DNA of 64,000 bases from the NCBI GenBank assembly GCA_964621605.1, contig CAZUMJ010000001.1:90953-154952 (forward strand), given 5' to 3'. Positions within the stretch are counted from its first letter, which is position 1. Each line of letters begins with the position of its first letter. The notes below the pieces were generated by a model that saw only the letters and a list, made by a program, of their open reading frames with translations, was not told the origin of the DNA and did not search any database. This stretch comes from CAZUMJ01 sp964621605 (GTDB lineage Bacteria > Actinomycetota > Acidimicrobiia > Acidimicrobiales > Iamiaceae). This document shows, one piece after another, positions 7,002-16,285 of the stretch. The translations under genes and the position numbers were made by a program.

Positions 7002-8828
7002 CTAGCGCCCCAGCGCGAACGGCGCGGTCAGGCAGAGTTCGACGTTGCGGTCGTCTCGCTCGCCGAGCAGCGACACCGGATCGAACCATCGGTCGTCGTT
7101 CACCGAGAGCTCCCGACTCAGCGCGGCCAAAGCCGTGGGCGTCCAGCCCCCCGGAGGGGGCCAGCTCATCGTCGGGGGTGCCGCCTGGTCGAGCACCGTC
7201 ACGAGGATCGACACCGTGCCGTCCTGGTTGTCGAAGAACTCGAAGGTTCGACCCTGCTGACCGAAGTTGGCCACGCTCGCGGTGCAGACCTCCCAAAAGC
7301 CGCGGCGCGTCGCGTCAGCGTCCGATCCGGAGACGCGGTGGGCGGCGATGCGATGCTGGTGGGAGTGTCCGTTGAACCAGAGCACGACGTTCGGGTACCG
7401 ACCGAGGAGTGCCACCAGGGCCGCACCGTCGGTGGCAGGACCGGGGTCGGCCTGGTCGTCGTGGTGGTTGTCCATCACCCATGAGTTGTGGTGGCTCACC
7501 ACCACGACGAGTCGATCGTGTCCCCCGCATGGGACGGAACGGCCGTGCTCGTCGAATCGGTGGGTGTGGTGACGCGCCAGTTCTTGTTCGAGCCACGCGG
7601 TCTGGCGTGGTCCGAGTCGCCCTTCGTCGCCGTTCGTGCGGTTGGTCGTATCCAGGCCGATCACCTGCACGTGCATGCCGTGCGGGCGTGACCACCAGGT
7701 GTCCGCGGCCGACCCGGCCTCGGCGTCGAAGCCGTGGCCGCGCTGGCCGGCGCCCGGGTGGTCATCCTGCTCGGCGAAGATGCGGGTGAGGTACTCCTCG
7801 TGGCTGAGTGCACGGCGCTGCGCTGGGTCGGGTGTCGCAGCGGTGGTGCCACGGCGGGGAGCCCAGCGTTCCCAGCGGCGGGTGTCGGCTCCGGGAAGCG
7901 ACGCCAACACGATCGCCCGCACCAGCGACGAGCCGCTCACCGGCGCGCGCGTGCTGTCGCGCACCATGGCTTCGACCCTGTCGATGCGCAGCCCCTTCGC
8001 TGGTCCGAACGTGCCCGAGAAGATGCGGTCGTGGTTGCCGAGCACGGTCAGCCAGGGAACCGCGAGGCCTTCGGGGTCGAACGGCGCCACGGCGGCGTCG
8101 AGCACGCCCGGCAAGTAGGGGAACCCGTGGCGTTGCAGACGATCGACCCCCGGGAGGTCCGGGTTCCAGGCGGCGCGCCAGCCGGACCGCTGCACGCCCT
8201 CGTAGCTTCCGGGAAGCCCGGTGTCGGGTGTGACCGTGCGGCCAGCCAGCACGTCGAGCCACCACTCGACCTCGGCGGCAGTGCGGTTGTCGGTGTGGTC
8301 ACCGGTCTGGATGCACCACGCCATGGATGCCCCGCTCACGGGGCTTGTCGTGACGCGGTTCGTGGCACGTACGAGCTGATCGAACACGTGTGTCGTCATC
8401 GTCTCCTGCGGACGATGACCCGCGTCGCTCCCCGGGTGCACCCAACCGAACGCCTGGCCGCCGACCATCCGGGCGGGGGACTGGCTGTCGCAGATGTGGA
8501 TGTCGGTGTGGTGCGCGACGTAGAGCAACGAGCGCCGGCTCTGCGCACGGGACGGGCTCGGCGTGGCCCCGAGGTCGTCCCGCAGCAGGTGATCTTCGCC
8601 GGGCGCCCACGAGAGCGTCCGGTAGCGACCGTTCCCGACCGGGCGGATGGTTGCATCCAGGGTCGTCCGCACGTCGTCGGCATGCTCGGGGGGCGCGTCG
8701 GCGGGAGCCGAGCGGACCGCGCCGTGCAGGGGTGCACCGGCCCGAGCGGCTCGATCCTGTGCCCGAGCGCGTCGCAGCCGGGCGGCCACGCGTGGCGGTG
8801 ACGTGATGTTCGGTTCGAAGAACGGCAT
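7002..8828 (-). CDS. Calcineurin-like metallophosphoesterase (PPA1498/TIGR03767 type)
   Basis: A large (608 aa) phosphoesterase carrying the full metal-binding motif set in order: HTDIHICD, IQTGDHTDN, LGNHDR, VSHHNSW and WFNGHSHQH. The spacing and the conserved EVCTASVANFGQQGRTFEFF block resemble the actinobacterial TIGR03767 metallophosphoesterase family, whose substrate is not established. There is no clear signal peptide. The ATG at 8828 is the only good start. Neighbours are unrelated, so its role is open. Confidence 0.75.
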   Translation of the reverse strand: MPFFEPNITSPPRVAARLRRARAQDRAARAGAPLHGAVRSAPADAPPEHADDVRTTLDATIRPVGNGRYRTLSWAPGEDHLLRDDLGATPSPSRAQSRRSLLYVAHHTDIHICDSQSPARMVGGQAFGWVHPGSDAGHRPQETMTTHVFDQLVRATNRVTTSPVSGASMAWCIQTGDHTDNRTAAEVEWWLDVLAGRTVTPDTGLPGSYEGVQRSGWRAAWNPDLPGVDRLQRHGFPYLPGVLDAAVAPFDPEGLAVPWLTVLGNHDRIFSGTFGPAKGLRIDRVEAMVRDSTRAPVSGSSLVRAIVLASLPGADTRRWERWAPRRGTTAATPDPAQRRALSHEEYLTRIFAEQDDHPGAGQRGHGFDAEAGSAADTWWSRPHGMHVQVIGLDTTNRTNGDEGRLGPRQTAWLEQELARHHTHRFDEHGRSVPCGGHDRLVVVVSHHNSWVMDNHHDDQADPGPATDGAALVALLGRYPNVVLWFNGHSHQHRIAAHRVSGSDADATRRGFWEVCTASVANFGQQGRTFEFFDNQDGTVSILVTVLDQAAPPTMSWPPPGGWTPTALAALSRELSVNDDRWFDPVSLLGERDDRNVELCLTAPFALGR

Positions 8829-9049
8829 GGTGGTCGTCCTGTCCGTGACATGTAGGCGTCGAGTGAGGAGGTGCCGCCGGCGGCGTCACCCTACGCACGT
8901 CGGCGTGTGGAGGAGTCGCACCACCTCGGGCCGTGTGCTGCGATGGGGCCGTGAGCCCATGGGAACGCGCCTCTGACCGGGCGCGACTCGGGAACGAGGT
9001 GGGTCTCGTCACCGTAGGCTGGCGCGAGAGATAGGCGAGAGGAGCGGCC

Positions 9050-9520
9050 ATGAAGGTGTTGGTTGCGACCGACGGCTCCGAAGCCGCGGTGGAAGGTGCC
9101 CGTGAAGCGCTCGAGCTGCTGCGAGAGCAGGTCGAGGTCCTGCTGGTCATGGTGGTCCCCGAGAAGGAAGATCCGATGGCGTCCGCCGGCGGTTTCGAGG
9201 GGCCGGTGATGAGTGAGGAAGAGGCCGAGGCCGAGTTCGAAGCCGCGACCGAGCTCGGTGAAGAGGCGCTCGCACATACCGCGGACGTGCTCGCTCGCGC
9301 CGCGGTGACCGTCGGTGACACGGTCCGCACCGAGTTGCTCACCTCCGATGTCGACGCGGGCACGGCCATCGTGGGCGAGGCCGAGCGAAGTGGCGCCGAT
9401 CTGATCGTCATCGGGGCGAGCGGCAAGGGCCTGCTGCGCCGGATCATCAGCGGGTCGGTGTCCGATCACGTCGTGCGCCACGCGCACTGCCCGGTGTTGG
9501 TGGTTCGGCACCGCCACTGA
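9050..9520 (+). CDS. Universal stress protein (UspA family)
   Basis: A single-domain USP of 156 residues. It begins with the typical KVLVATDGSEAA strand-loop and ends with the ATP-binding pattern G-x2-G-x9-G-S (IGASGKGLLRRIISGSVSD), followed by HCPVLVV. The intact nucleotide motif suggests an ATP-binding type USP. An acidic insertion (SEEEAEAEFEAATE) follows the second strand. A strong RBS (GAGAGGAG) precedes the ATG. Its regulator is not evident. Confidence 0.88.
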   Translation: MKVLVATDGSEAAVEGAREALELLREQVEVLLVMVVPEKEDPMASAGGFEGPVMSEEEAEAEFEAATELGEEALAHTADVLARAAVTVGDTVRTELLTSDVDAGTAIVGEAERSGADLIVIGASGKGLLRRIISGSVSDHVVRHAHCPVLVVRHRH

Positions 9521-9564
9521 CACCGGACCGCAACCGCTGTCGGCACCCCTCGTCGTCGTGACGA

Positions 9565-10023
9565 TCAGCTCATGTTCGACCCGGGTTCCCAGCAAGGCGG
9601 TGCGACATGCCGGTGCGCGTCGTCCACGGCCGGGATCGAGGTGACGCTCAGGAGCGCGCCGCCGTCGCGGGCTTCGATGCTCCACCAGGCATGCGGCGCC
9701 ACGACGATGTGCGGAGTGGCACCGGGGTAACCCACTCGTCCGAGCACGGAGTCGTGTGTCCCGATCCCGTCGTGTGACACGCGCACCTCCACGTCGTCGC
9801 CGTCGAGGTGATGCCACACCATGGTCACGTCGTTGCGTTGCCAGGAGCACACCTCGCCGGGTCCGAGGAGGAGGTAGGAGGCGCTGGCGCCGTCACGCTC
9901 CCCGTCACCCCCGGTGGGTGACCTCCACGCTTCGTGCCAGCGGCCCCCGGCGCTGTCGTTGTGGAGGTGGAGCTGCAACGCGATGGCCTCGAGGTCGAGC
10001 CGTGGCGCACCGTCGCTCACCAT
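9565..10023 (-). CDS. DUF985-like cupin protein
   Basis: A 152-residue single-domain beta protein. ASYLLLGPGEVCSWQRN, VWHHLDGDDVEV and PHIVVAPHAWWSIEA match the DUF985 cupin pattern in which a carboxylate or His set surrounds a small-molecule pocket. The usual metal His of the first motif appears as Gln (SWQRN in place of SWHR), so metal binding may be altered. It overlaps the end of the DUF2804 gene by seven bases and is co-transcribed with it. Function unknown. Confidence 0.6.
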   Translation of the reverse strand: MVSDGAPRLDLEAIALQLHLHNDSAGGRWHEAWRSPTGGDGERDGASASYLLLGPGEVCSWQRNDVTMVWHHLDGDDVEVRVSHDGIGTHDSVLGRVGYPGATPHIVVAPHAWWSIEARDGGALLSVTSIPAVDDAHRHVAPPCWEPGSNMS

Positions 10024-11069
10024 CGGTTGCGTGCCTCTTCGGCGAAGCCCTGGATGCGGTCAACCGCAAGCGTGCCACCGCGTCCGTCCGGGACGACGCC
10101 GCTCCATCGGCCGAACACCTGGTGCACCTCCATCGACAGCACCCCGGCGGTGGTGCGGCTGTGACGGTCATAGACCGGTGTCAACGTGATGTCGAGGCCG
10201 CAGCCACCGTGGACGTGCCAGGGCGCCAGGGGCTCCTCCCACGAGTAGTCCCAGGTGAGCTCCTCGCCGATCTTCACGAGCGAGCCGTCCACGATCACGC
10301 CGTTCTCCGTGGCGCCGGTGCCGTCGGTCCACTTGGCCCCGATCTGTACCCCCACCAGCGGTCCGCCATCGGTCGCGCGACCGCTCGCGCCGCCCCAGTT
10401 CCAACGCATCTTGTAGGGCCAGCGCCCACGCCCCACGTCGAGGATGCCCCACGCCTCGAGTTCGTCATCGTTCGGGTCCGTCCCGCCGAAGGTGAAGCGC
10501 TCCTCGCCGAGGTGGAGACTGCCGACGGCCGGGCGGGCCTGGTGCTTGGAGGTGAACTGGAAGCGCTTCGGGCTCCAGGGGACGACCACGTTGAGTGAGT
10601 CCTGTTGCCGTGCGCCAACCGACACGTCGAGGTGACACGCTCCGCGCCCCTTCTCGGTCCACGAGGCGAGCAGACGCGTAGCGTCATCGGTGTCGCTCAC
10701 CTCGACGGTGAGCCCCCGGTTCGAGAAGCGCAGCGGTTCGGTGCCGGGGCGCTGCGGCAGCGACACACCCCGAGACGCCGGACGGGCCGCGACCCGGCGG
10801 CCGCTGCGCCCGCTCCGCAGGTCGATCCAGTCGATCGAGACCAGCCCCAGGTAGTCGATGTCGGCGAAGGTCACGGCGACGATGACCGCGTCGCTCTGGA
10901 TGGCCCAATAGTCCCAGCGTTTGTTGCGCCCCCACGCTCGGCGCATGTTGCCCCGGTGCAGCGGGTGACGAGACCAGCCGCGTGCGGCCGGGTTGAGGAG
11001 CCCACCGTCGGGCATGCAGAGATCGACGGCTTCGGTGAGCTCACGTTCGTGCGTCAGGGGTGCGGGCAT
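10017..11069 (-). CDS. DUF2804 domain protein
   Basis: A protein of 350 residues beginning PAPLTHERELTEAVDLC, then GLLNPAARGWSRHPLHR and NKRWDYWAIQSDAVIVA, the conserved DUF2804 opening. It ends with VFGRWSGVV and many Trp/Gly-rich beta-strand segments, consistent with a large beta-sandwich. I chose the ATG at 11069 because upstream in-frame sequence is antisense to the phosphotriesterase gene. No catalytic motif is known for the family. It is coupled to the DUF985-like cupin downstream. Confidence 0.7.
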   Translation of the reverse strand: MPAPLTHERELTEAVDLCMPDGGLLNPAARGWSRHPLHRGNMRRAWGRNKRWDYWAIQSDAVIVAVTFADIDYLGLVSIDWIDLRSGRSGRRVAARPASRGVSLPQRPGTEPLRFSNRGLTVEVSDTDDATRLLASWTEKGRGACHLDVSVGARQQDSLNVVVPWSPKRFQFTSKHQARPAVGSLHLGEERFTFGGTDPNDDELEAWGILDVGRGRWPYKMRWNWGGASGRATDGGPLVGVQIGAKWTDGTGATENGVIVDGSLVKIGEELTWDYSWEEPLAPWHVHGGCGLDITLTPVYDRHSRTTAGVLSMEVHQVFGRWSGVVPDGRGGTLAVDRIQGFAEEARNRW

Positions 11070-11148
11070 CTGTGCATTCCACCAGGAGAAGCACCCGGTT
11101 GCTCGCCACTGTGCAGCGGGCCGCGCCTGGCTCGTGCCAGGGTGGGGC

Positions 11149-12126
11149 ATGGCAACTGTGCAGACCGTCGGTGGCACCGTCGACGTCGCGGATCTCGGCG
11201 TCACCCTGATGCACGAGCACGTGTTCGTGCTCAACCCGGAGCACCTCCACAACTACGGCGACGGCGGCTGGTGGGACGAGGACGCGCAGGTCGCGGCGGC
11301 GACGGAGAAGCTGCGACGCCTCGGGTCTCTGGGTGTGCGCACCATCGTCGATCCCACCGTGCTGGGTCTCGGTCGTGACATCGCTCGTGTCCAACGTGTC
11401 GTGGCGGGCCTCGACCTGCACGTGATCGTCGCGACCGGCCTCTACACCTACGGCGATCTCCCGTTCGTCTACTCGCAGCGCGGCCCGGGCACGATGCTGG
11501 CCGGGCCCGACCCGATGGTGGCCGACTTCATCCGGGACCTCACCGAGGGGATCGGCACCACCGGTGTGCGTGCCGCGTTCCTGAAGTGCGCGGTGGAGCA
11601 CGCGCCTGCGTCCGCAGGGGTCGAGCGCACGCTGCGCGCCGTCGCCGACGCGCACGTTGCGACGGGCGCGCCGATCACCGTGCACACCTCCGCTCGGGAG
11701 GGCACCCCACCGATCGCCCTCGCCGTGTTCGAGGAGCATGGTGTCGACCTGACGAAGGTCGTGGTCGCCCACGCGGGTGACAACACCGATGTCGATGCGC
11801 TGAAGGCCCTCGCGGATCGGGGCGTCACCCTCGGCATGGACCGCTTCGGTCTCGATCTTTTCGCCACGACCGAGGCGCGCGTGGCGACCATCGCACGCTT
11901 GGCAGCCGACGGGTACGCCGATCGCATGGTGCTCAGCCACGACGCGTCGTGCTTCATCGACTGGTTCGGCCCTGAAGGTCCGGAGATGCAGGCGCTGCTC
12001 ACGCCGAACTGGCACTACGAGCACATCTCCCGTGACGTGCTCCCCGCGTTGCGCGCGGCCGGTGTCACCGACGCACAGGTGGACGAGATGCTCGTCGCGA
12101 ACCCCCGGCGGTACTTCGGCGGCTGA
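11149..12126 (+). CDS. Phosphotriesterase-family amidohydrolase (PTE/lactonase-like)
   Basis: A 325-residue TIM-barrel hydrolase with all binuclear-metal ligands visible: H22 and H24 (LMHEHVF), the carbamylated Lys in AAFLKCAVE, His in ITVHTS, His in VVVAHAGD and Asp in VLSHDASC. The family includes phosphotriesterases, phosphotriesterase-like lactonases and aryldialkylphosphatases; natural substrates are often lactones. The C-terminus (MLVANPRRYFGG) is typical. The ATG at 11149 follows a GGTGGGG sequence. It is divergent from DUF2804 and the context gives no substrate clue. Confidence 0.85.
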   Translation: MATVQTVGGTVDVADLGVTLMHEHVFVLNPEHLHNYGDGGWWDEDAQVAAATEKLRRLGSLGVRTIVDPTVLGLGRDIARVQRVVAGLDLHVIVATGLYTYGDLPFVYSQRGPGTMLAGPDPMVADFIRDLTEGIGTTGVRAAFLKCAVEHAPASAGVERTLRAVADAHVATGAPITVHTSAREGTPPIALAVFEEHGVDLTKVVVAHAGDNTDVDALKALADRGVTLGMDRFGLDLFATTEARVATIARLAADGYADRMVLSHDASCFIDWFGPEGPEMQALLTPNWHYEHISRDVLPALRAAGVTDAQVDEMLVANPRRYFGG

Positions 12127-12198
12127 TCGGTACCCCGCGGCGGCCCGCGCCCCGCGCCCAGGGAGGTCACCGCGCGCAACTGACGCGGGCAACCGTCG

Positions 12199-13407
12199 CT
12201 AGCAGGCGGCCGGGCCTCCCACGTTCTGGAAAGCCACCTGACCGCCGGGGTAGATGCCGAGGTTGTTCGTCGCGCTGCCGCAGGTGCCGGCGGACCAGAC
12301 CGTCTTGACGGTCGGAACCACGTCGGGGCTCGTGACGGTGTTGCCGACGACCGTGACCGACTGGCCGACCTGGACGGTGATCTGCCCGCGGTACTCGGCC
12401 GACGTCGAGTTGTCCTTGATGAGGACTCGCTCGATGGGTTGCGTGCCTTGCAGCACGAAGTTGAGCCGGGACTGGTCGGACGTGTTGTTGTCGATGGTGA
12501 CGTCGTAGACCGGCGCGAACGCCGTGATGTTCACCATCGCGCCGTTGCCTCGGTCTGACCGGTAGGCCGAGTCGTCCACCCACGAGATGGTGTTGTGGTC
12601 GACCCGCACGCGTTCCAACGGGAGGTTGATCGGCGGGTTCGGCTCCAGGTCGATGCCGATCAACGCCACCATGCTCACCGAGTTGCCGGTGACGCGTACG
12701 TCGCTCCCGTTGGCGACAGCGATGCCGTTGCGCCCCGACCGGTACACCGTGTTCGCTTCGATGTGGGCACCTGCCACATCCGCGATGTAGATCGGGTCGC
12801 TCCAGGTCTGAGAGATCTCGTTGTGGGTGAACGTGATGTTCTTGCCGCCCGTGGCCGTCAGGCCCACGTCCTGGTCGGACCGAGCCGGGTACGGCATGGT
12901 CGACACGTCGGCTGGGGCGGAACCGGTCATGCGGAACCACTGCACGGCGGCGGTGTCGGTTGCCTCGTTCGTGAGCTCGAAGATGGCATCGCGGTTGGTG
13001 GTGATGGGAAGCCACGACTGGACGATCCACGCGCCGCCGGAGCTGCCGTCGACGACCACGTTGTGGAACGGCTTCGGGTTGTCGAGGTACACCGCGGAGC
13101 CCAGGTAGTAGCAGCCGGTCGGGAAGACGATCGTGGTGTCGGCGATGTCGGTCGCGGCGCTCAACGACGAGACCCAGTTCGCCCAGTCGGTGCCGTCGAA
13201 GGTGGTGTGGCGTGACGGATCGTTGGGGTCGGTCCACGTCTGTGCGCATCCCTCAGCTGGGCGTGTCACGTACCACGCGGCCGGGACCGTGACCGTTGAG
13301 GTCGGGGTCGGGGCCGTCGGCGGCGTCGGGAGCGTCGGGTCGCAGGCCACGAGGATCCCGGTGAGGATCAGCAGAGCGGCGATGCGGCTGGGCGTGCTGC
13401 GGAGCAT
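12199..13407 (-). CDS. Parallel beta-helix lipoprotein (pectate-lyase-like fold)
   Basis: A 402-residue exported lipoprotein. The hydrophobic N-terminus ends in the lipobox ILVAC near residue 24, followed by a Pro/Thr-rich linker (PTLPTPPTAPTPTSTV). The rest consists of repeated beta-arcs rich in N and V, such as NITFTHNEIS, GAHIEANTVY, DVRVTGNSVS and YDVTIDNNTS, typical of right-handed parallel beta-helix proteins. Such folds occur in polysaccharide lyases and in binding proteins; I see no decisive catalytic residues. The ATG at 13407 sits just before the signal sequence. Confidence 0.7.
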   Translation of the reverse strand: MLRSTPSRIAALLILTGILVACDPTLPTPPTAPTPTSTVTVPAAWYVTRPAEGCAQTWTDPNDPSRHTTFDGTDWANWVSSLSAATDIADTTIVFPTGCYYLGSAVYLDNPKPFHNVVVDGSSGGAWIVQSWLPITTNRDAIFELTNEATDTAAVQWFRMTGSAPADVSTMPYPARSDQDVGLTATGGKNITFTHNEISQTWSDPIYIADVAGAHIEANTVYRSGRNGIAVANGSDVRVTGNSVSMVALIGIDLEPNPPINLPLERVRVDHNTISWVDDSAYRSDRGNGAMVNITAFAPVYDVTIDNNTSDQSRLNFVLQGTQPIERVLIKDNSTSAEYRGQITVQVGQSVTVVGNTVTSPDVVPTVKTVWSAGTCGSATNNLGIYPGGQVAFQNVGGPAAC

Positions 13408-13477
13408 GGGGCACCTTGGTTGGCGAGTGTTTCCCAAGGTTTCGACATGCCGAAGGGGCACCTTGAGGTGCAGCAAG

Positions 13478-14380
13478 TCACCGCAAGTAGGTCTGCAAGG
13501 TCTCCAGCACGTCGGTGGCCACGCCCAACCCACCGAGGTGGGCCGCACCCGACAACGTGACGAGGGACGCCGAAGGGAGGAGCGAGACGACGTGCTCGCC
13601 ATGGGCATGGGGCACGATGTGGTCCGCGTCGCCGTGCCACCAATGCACGGGCTGGGTGACGTCCGCGAGTGAGAATCCCCAGTCGCCGGTGAAGAGCATG
13701 AGGTCGCTCAGGGGCGCGGTGAGCTGCTTGCGGCTCCCGCGGAGCAGGTCGTCGAGGAACATCGCTTTGAACTCGGGCTGTTCGAGGAGACGCCGATCGC
13801 CCTCGGGGGAGAGGCGCGCGTAGAGCCCGATCGCAGGAACCGCCGCGGGGTGAGCGGCACGGATCGCGACGCTGAGGCCCATGCCCAAGGGCACGCGTAC
13901 CGCGGACACGAGGGGGCGCATGCGAGCACCGAATCCCACGAGCCCGCCCTCCGCCGCCTCCGGGCCCGTGGCCGGGGCGACCCCACCGAGCACGCCGACC
14001 GCGCGCACCCGTTCACCGAGCGTGTGCGCCAGGGCCAGCGCGTAGGGCCCGCCGCCCGAAAGGCCGATGGTGGCGAGCTCTTCGACGCCCAGCCGGTCGA
14101 TCACCTCGGTGAGGTCGACGGTGGCATCGACGAGCGAGTCGTAGACGTGGGGTGTCGACGAGCCGATGCCGGGCCGGTCGATGCCGATGATGCGCAGTTC
14201 GTGCTCGGCGGCGAAGCGACGTGCGGCGACGGGGATCTGCCTACGAGCGCCGGGTGTGCCGTGCAGCCAGACGATCGCGGCGCCGTGGGGGGAGCCGAAC
14301 TCGGCGAAGCCGAGGCGCCTGCCGTCGCGCACCGGGACACTGCCCTCGACGCGTGGCCCTTCGATCGTGGCGATACCCAT
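13478..14380 (-). CDS. Alpha/beta hydrolase
   Basis: A 300-residue hydrolase with oxyanion motif LHGTPGARR, nucleophile elbow GLSGGGPYA, acid WWHGDADHIVP and catalytic His in SGAAHLGG, so the Ser-Asp-His triad is complete. The sequence IGIDRPGIGSS before the elbow is typical of the core family. I chose the ATG at 14380, preceded by AAAGGAT; an in-frame ATG at 14416 is less likely. The substrate is unknown. Confidence 0.82.
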   Translation of the reverse strand: MGIATIEGPRVEGSVPVRDGRRLGFAEFGSPHGAAIVWLHGTPGARRQIPVAARRFAAEHELRIIGIDRPGIGSSTPHVYDSLVDATVDLTEVIDRLGVEELATIGLSGGGPYALALAHTLGERVRAVGVLGGVAPATGPEAAEGGLVGFGARMRPLVSAVRVPLGMGLSVAIRAAHPAAVPAIGLYARLSPEGDRRLLEQPEFKAMFLDDLLRGSRKQLTAPLSDLMLFTGDWGFSLADVTQPVHWWHGDADHIVPHAHGEHVVSLLPSASLVTLSGAAHLGGLGVATDVLETLQTYLR

Positions 14381-14735
14381 GGGGCGGGATCCTTTCAGGC
14401 GCTGCGGTGTGGACACGAGTTGGGCGTCGCGTGCCCGTCCGGAACAGTCGCGCCGGAGGCCGGTCGTGGATCGGGCAAGCCCCTCGGCTCGTTGAGGCCC
14501 TGCGCGACCAGGTTCCGGTCAGGTGCTTCGGCCGTTCTCGCCGAGTTCTGGAGTGCGCCCGCCGCGGATGAGGCGCGTGACCTACGGGCGGTTGCGGTGG
14601 CGGTGAGGAGCACGCCTTGTGCGGCGACGGGAGATGCCGGCTCGAGCACGGCGAGCTCCGGTCGGGGCGTCCGAAAACGAGGCCCGCCCCGACCGCAATG
14701 CGGCCGGGGCGGACGGTCCCGTCGGGGAGTGGCGG
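14381..14735. other. Non-coding interval with terminator
   Basis: About 355 bases between the alpha/beta hydrolase start and the NirK-type gene stop. Apart from the nirK terminator near 14672-14712 I see no gene with family character here, only short spurious frames. Confidence 0.6.
14672..14712 (-). terminator. Rho-independent terminator of the NirK-type gene
   Basis: Bases 14684-14696 and 14700-14712 form a 13-bp GC-rich stem with one internal mismatch and an AAT loop. On the minus strand it is followed by CGTTTTCGG. It lies 24 bases past the stop of the copper protein gene. Confidence 0.7.
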
Positions 14736-16127
14736 TCAATGACCGGTATGACCACCCTCCGGCACATTCCCGACCTTGAAGAGGCCGAGTGCGCCCTTGC
14801 TGGCCGACGAGAACTTGTGGGTCACCATGGCGTAGGTGCCGTCGGCGGGGAACACCAGCTCGACGAACCCGCCCTGCGAGGGCTGCAGGTCGAGCGTCTG
14901 CGAACCGCCCTCTTCGGGGTTTCCGGCCCGCAGCAGGTAGGCACCTTCCTTGAACACGGTGTCGAACTGCGTGCCCACGACGTGGAAGGCCATGTTCTCC
15001 GACGGACCAGCGTCGAGGACCCAGATGCGGACACGCTGCCCAGCCTTGGCGTTCGTGATGGGGGCGAACTTGTACTGGTTCACGTAGCCGTTGAACATCA
15101 CGGCGTCCCACTTGTCGGCCAGCATCCGGTCGAGCGGGCCGGGCCCACCGTCAGCGCTGAGGTAGAGCTCCGACTGCACGATGACGTACTCGTGGTCGAC
15201 CTTGGGCAGGTTCGGCGGGTCGATGATCACGGCGCCGTACATGCCGGTCCCGATGTGGTGCAGGGTCGGCGCCGTCCCACAGTGGTACATCCACACCCCT
15301 GAGTGGTGCGCCTCGAACTGGTACACGATCGACTCGCCCGGCTCGATGGTCCGCATGTCCTTGTCCATGGCGGTCTGCGAGGCGTGGAAGTCGATCGAGT
15401 GGCCGACCTTGCCCTTGTTCACCAGCGTCACGGTGAAGATGTCGCCGACCTTGCCGCGCAGGACGGGGCCCGGCACGGTGTTGTTGAAGGTCCACATCTC
15501 CTGCTTGACGCCGGGGGCGACCTCGAGCTGGACCTCGGTTGCTTCCAGGGTGATCTTGTGCTCCGTGCCGCCGGGGGCAGGGGCCAGGTTGGGGTCGAAC
15601 GGCTTCCAGTCGACAGACGGTGTGGCGTTGGGGTCGATCGTGCGCAACGGTGCATCGGCCGAGGCGGTTGCGCCGCCGCCGGACGGTGCCGACCCGTTCA
15701 CGACGATGTCCATCTTCATGCCCGCCTCGCGGTGGCCGGGCACGGTGCACCACGCCTCGGAAGTCGTGCTGATGGGCCCGAGCGTCACGGTCTCGCTCTC
15801 GCCGGGCTTGAGCATCTTGGTGCCCGTCTTGCCGTCGAGCTTGAGGTCGTGGTCCATCGTGCCGTCGTTGGTCACCTTGAGCACGAGCGTCGTGCCGGGG
15901 TCGACCTCGACCTTGGAGGGCGTCACGCTGAACTCCTTCAGCGACACGGTGAGCTCCTTGGTGCCGCCGCTGGCGGCGACCCCTCCGGAGTTCCCCGAGT
16001 TGGTGCCCAGGTTCAAGGCGAAGGCGGCCACCGCGATGAGCACGGCGGTCACGCTCAAGGCGCTGATCATGGTGGTCCACGTTTGCGTGGCCTTACGTAC
16101 GGTTCTGACTGGAGCGTCACTGCTCAT
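14736..16127 (-). CDS. nirK: Three-cupredoxin copper protein, NirK-type nitrite reductase
   Basis: A 463-residue membrane-anchored protein (TM at about 19-40) facing outward. Residues 55-145 form an extra cupredoxin domain with type-1 copper ligands (DHDLKLD His, and Cys-His-Met in AWCTVPGHREAGMKM). The remainder is a two-domain NirK: type-1/type-2 ligands in GHSIDFHAS, WMYHCGTAPTLHHIGTGM and the distal type-2 His in MVTHKFSSA. The catalytic Asp (IDFH) and His (NMAFHVVG) equivalents are present. It should reduce nitrite to NO, with the fused N-terminal cupredoxin perhaps delivering electrons. A strong terminator follows. No NO reductase is in the window, so detoxification or a non-respiratory role is possible. 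Confidence 0.82.
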   Translation of the reverse strand: MSSDAPVRTVRKATQTWTTMISALSVTAVLIAVAAFALNLGTNSGNSGGVAASGGTKELTVSLKEFSVTPSKVEVDPGTTLVLKVTNDGTMDHDLKLDGKTGTKMLKPGESETVTLGPISTTSEAWCTVPGHREAGMKMDIVVNGSAPSGGGATASADAPLRTIDPNATPSVDWKPFDPNLAPAPGGTEHKITLEATEVQLEVAPGVKQEMWTFNNTVPGPVLRGKVGDIFTVTLVNKGKVGHSIDFHASQTAMDKDMRTIEPGESIVYQFEAHHSGVWMYHCGTAPTLHHIGTGMYGAVIIDPPNLPKVDHEYVIVQSELYLSADGGPGPLDRMLADKWDAVMFNGYVNQYKFAPITNAKAGQRVRIWVLDAGPSENMAFHVVGTQFDTVFKEGAYLLRAGNPEEGGSQTLDLQPSQGGFVELVFPADGTYAMVTHKFSSASKGALGLFKVGNVPEGGHTGH

Positions 16128-16285
16128 GTCGGAGCCCTTTCTCTTGCCGGTCGACCTTCATCGTCGCCAGTGCGGGCGCCATGACCGCAGGGGCGAAGGT
16201 CCCCTGGAGCGTTGACGGTCGTCCCTTCGCGCTCGGGACCGATGGCACGGACCCGTACGGGACCGTGCTGTGCCAACATGCCCAC

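Noticed and set aside
13458..13471. Hairpin GCACCTTGAGGTGC as terminator of the alpha/beta hydrolase
   Set aside because: The stem is only six base pairs and no T-run follows on the minus strand, so a terminator cannot be supported.
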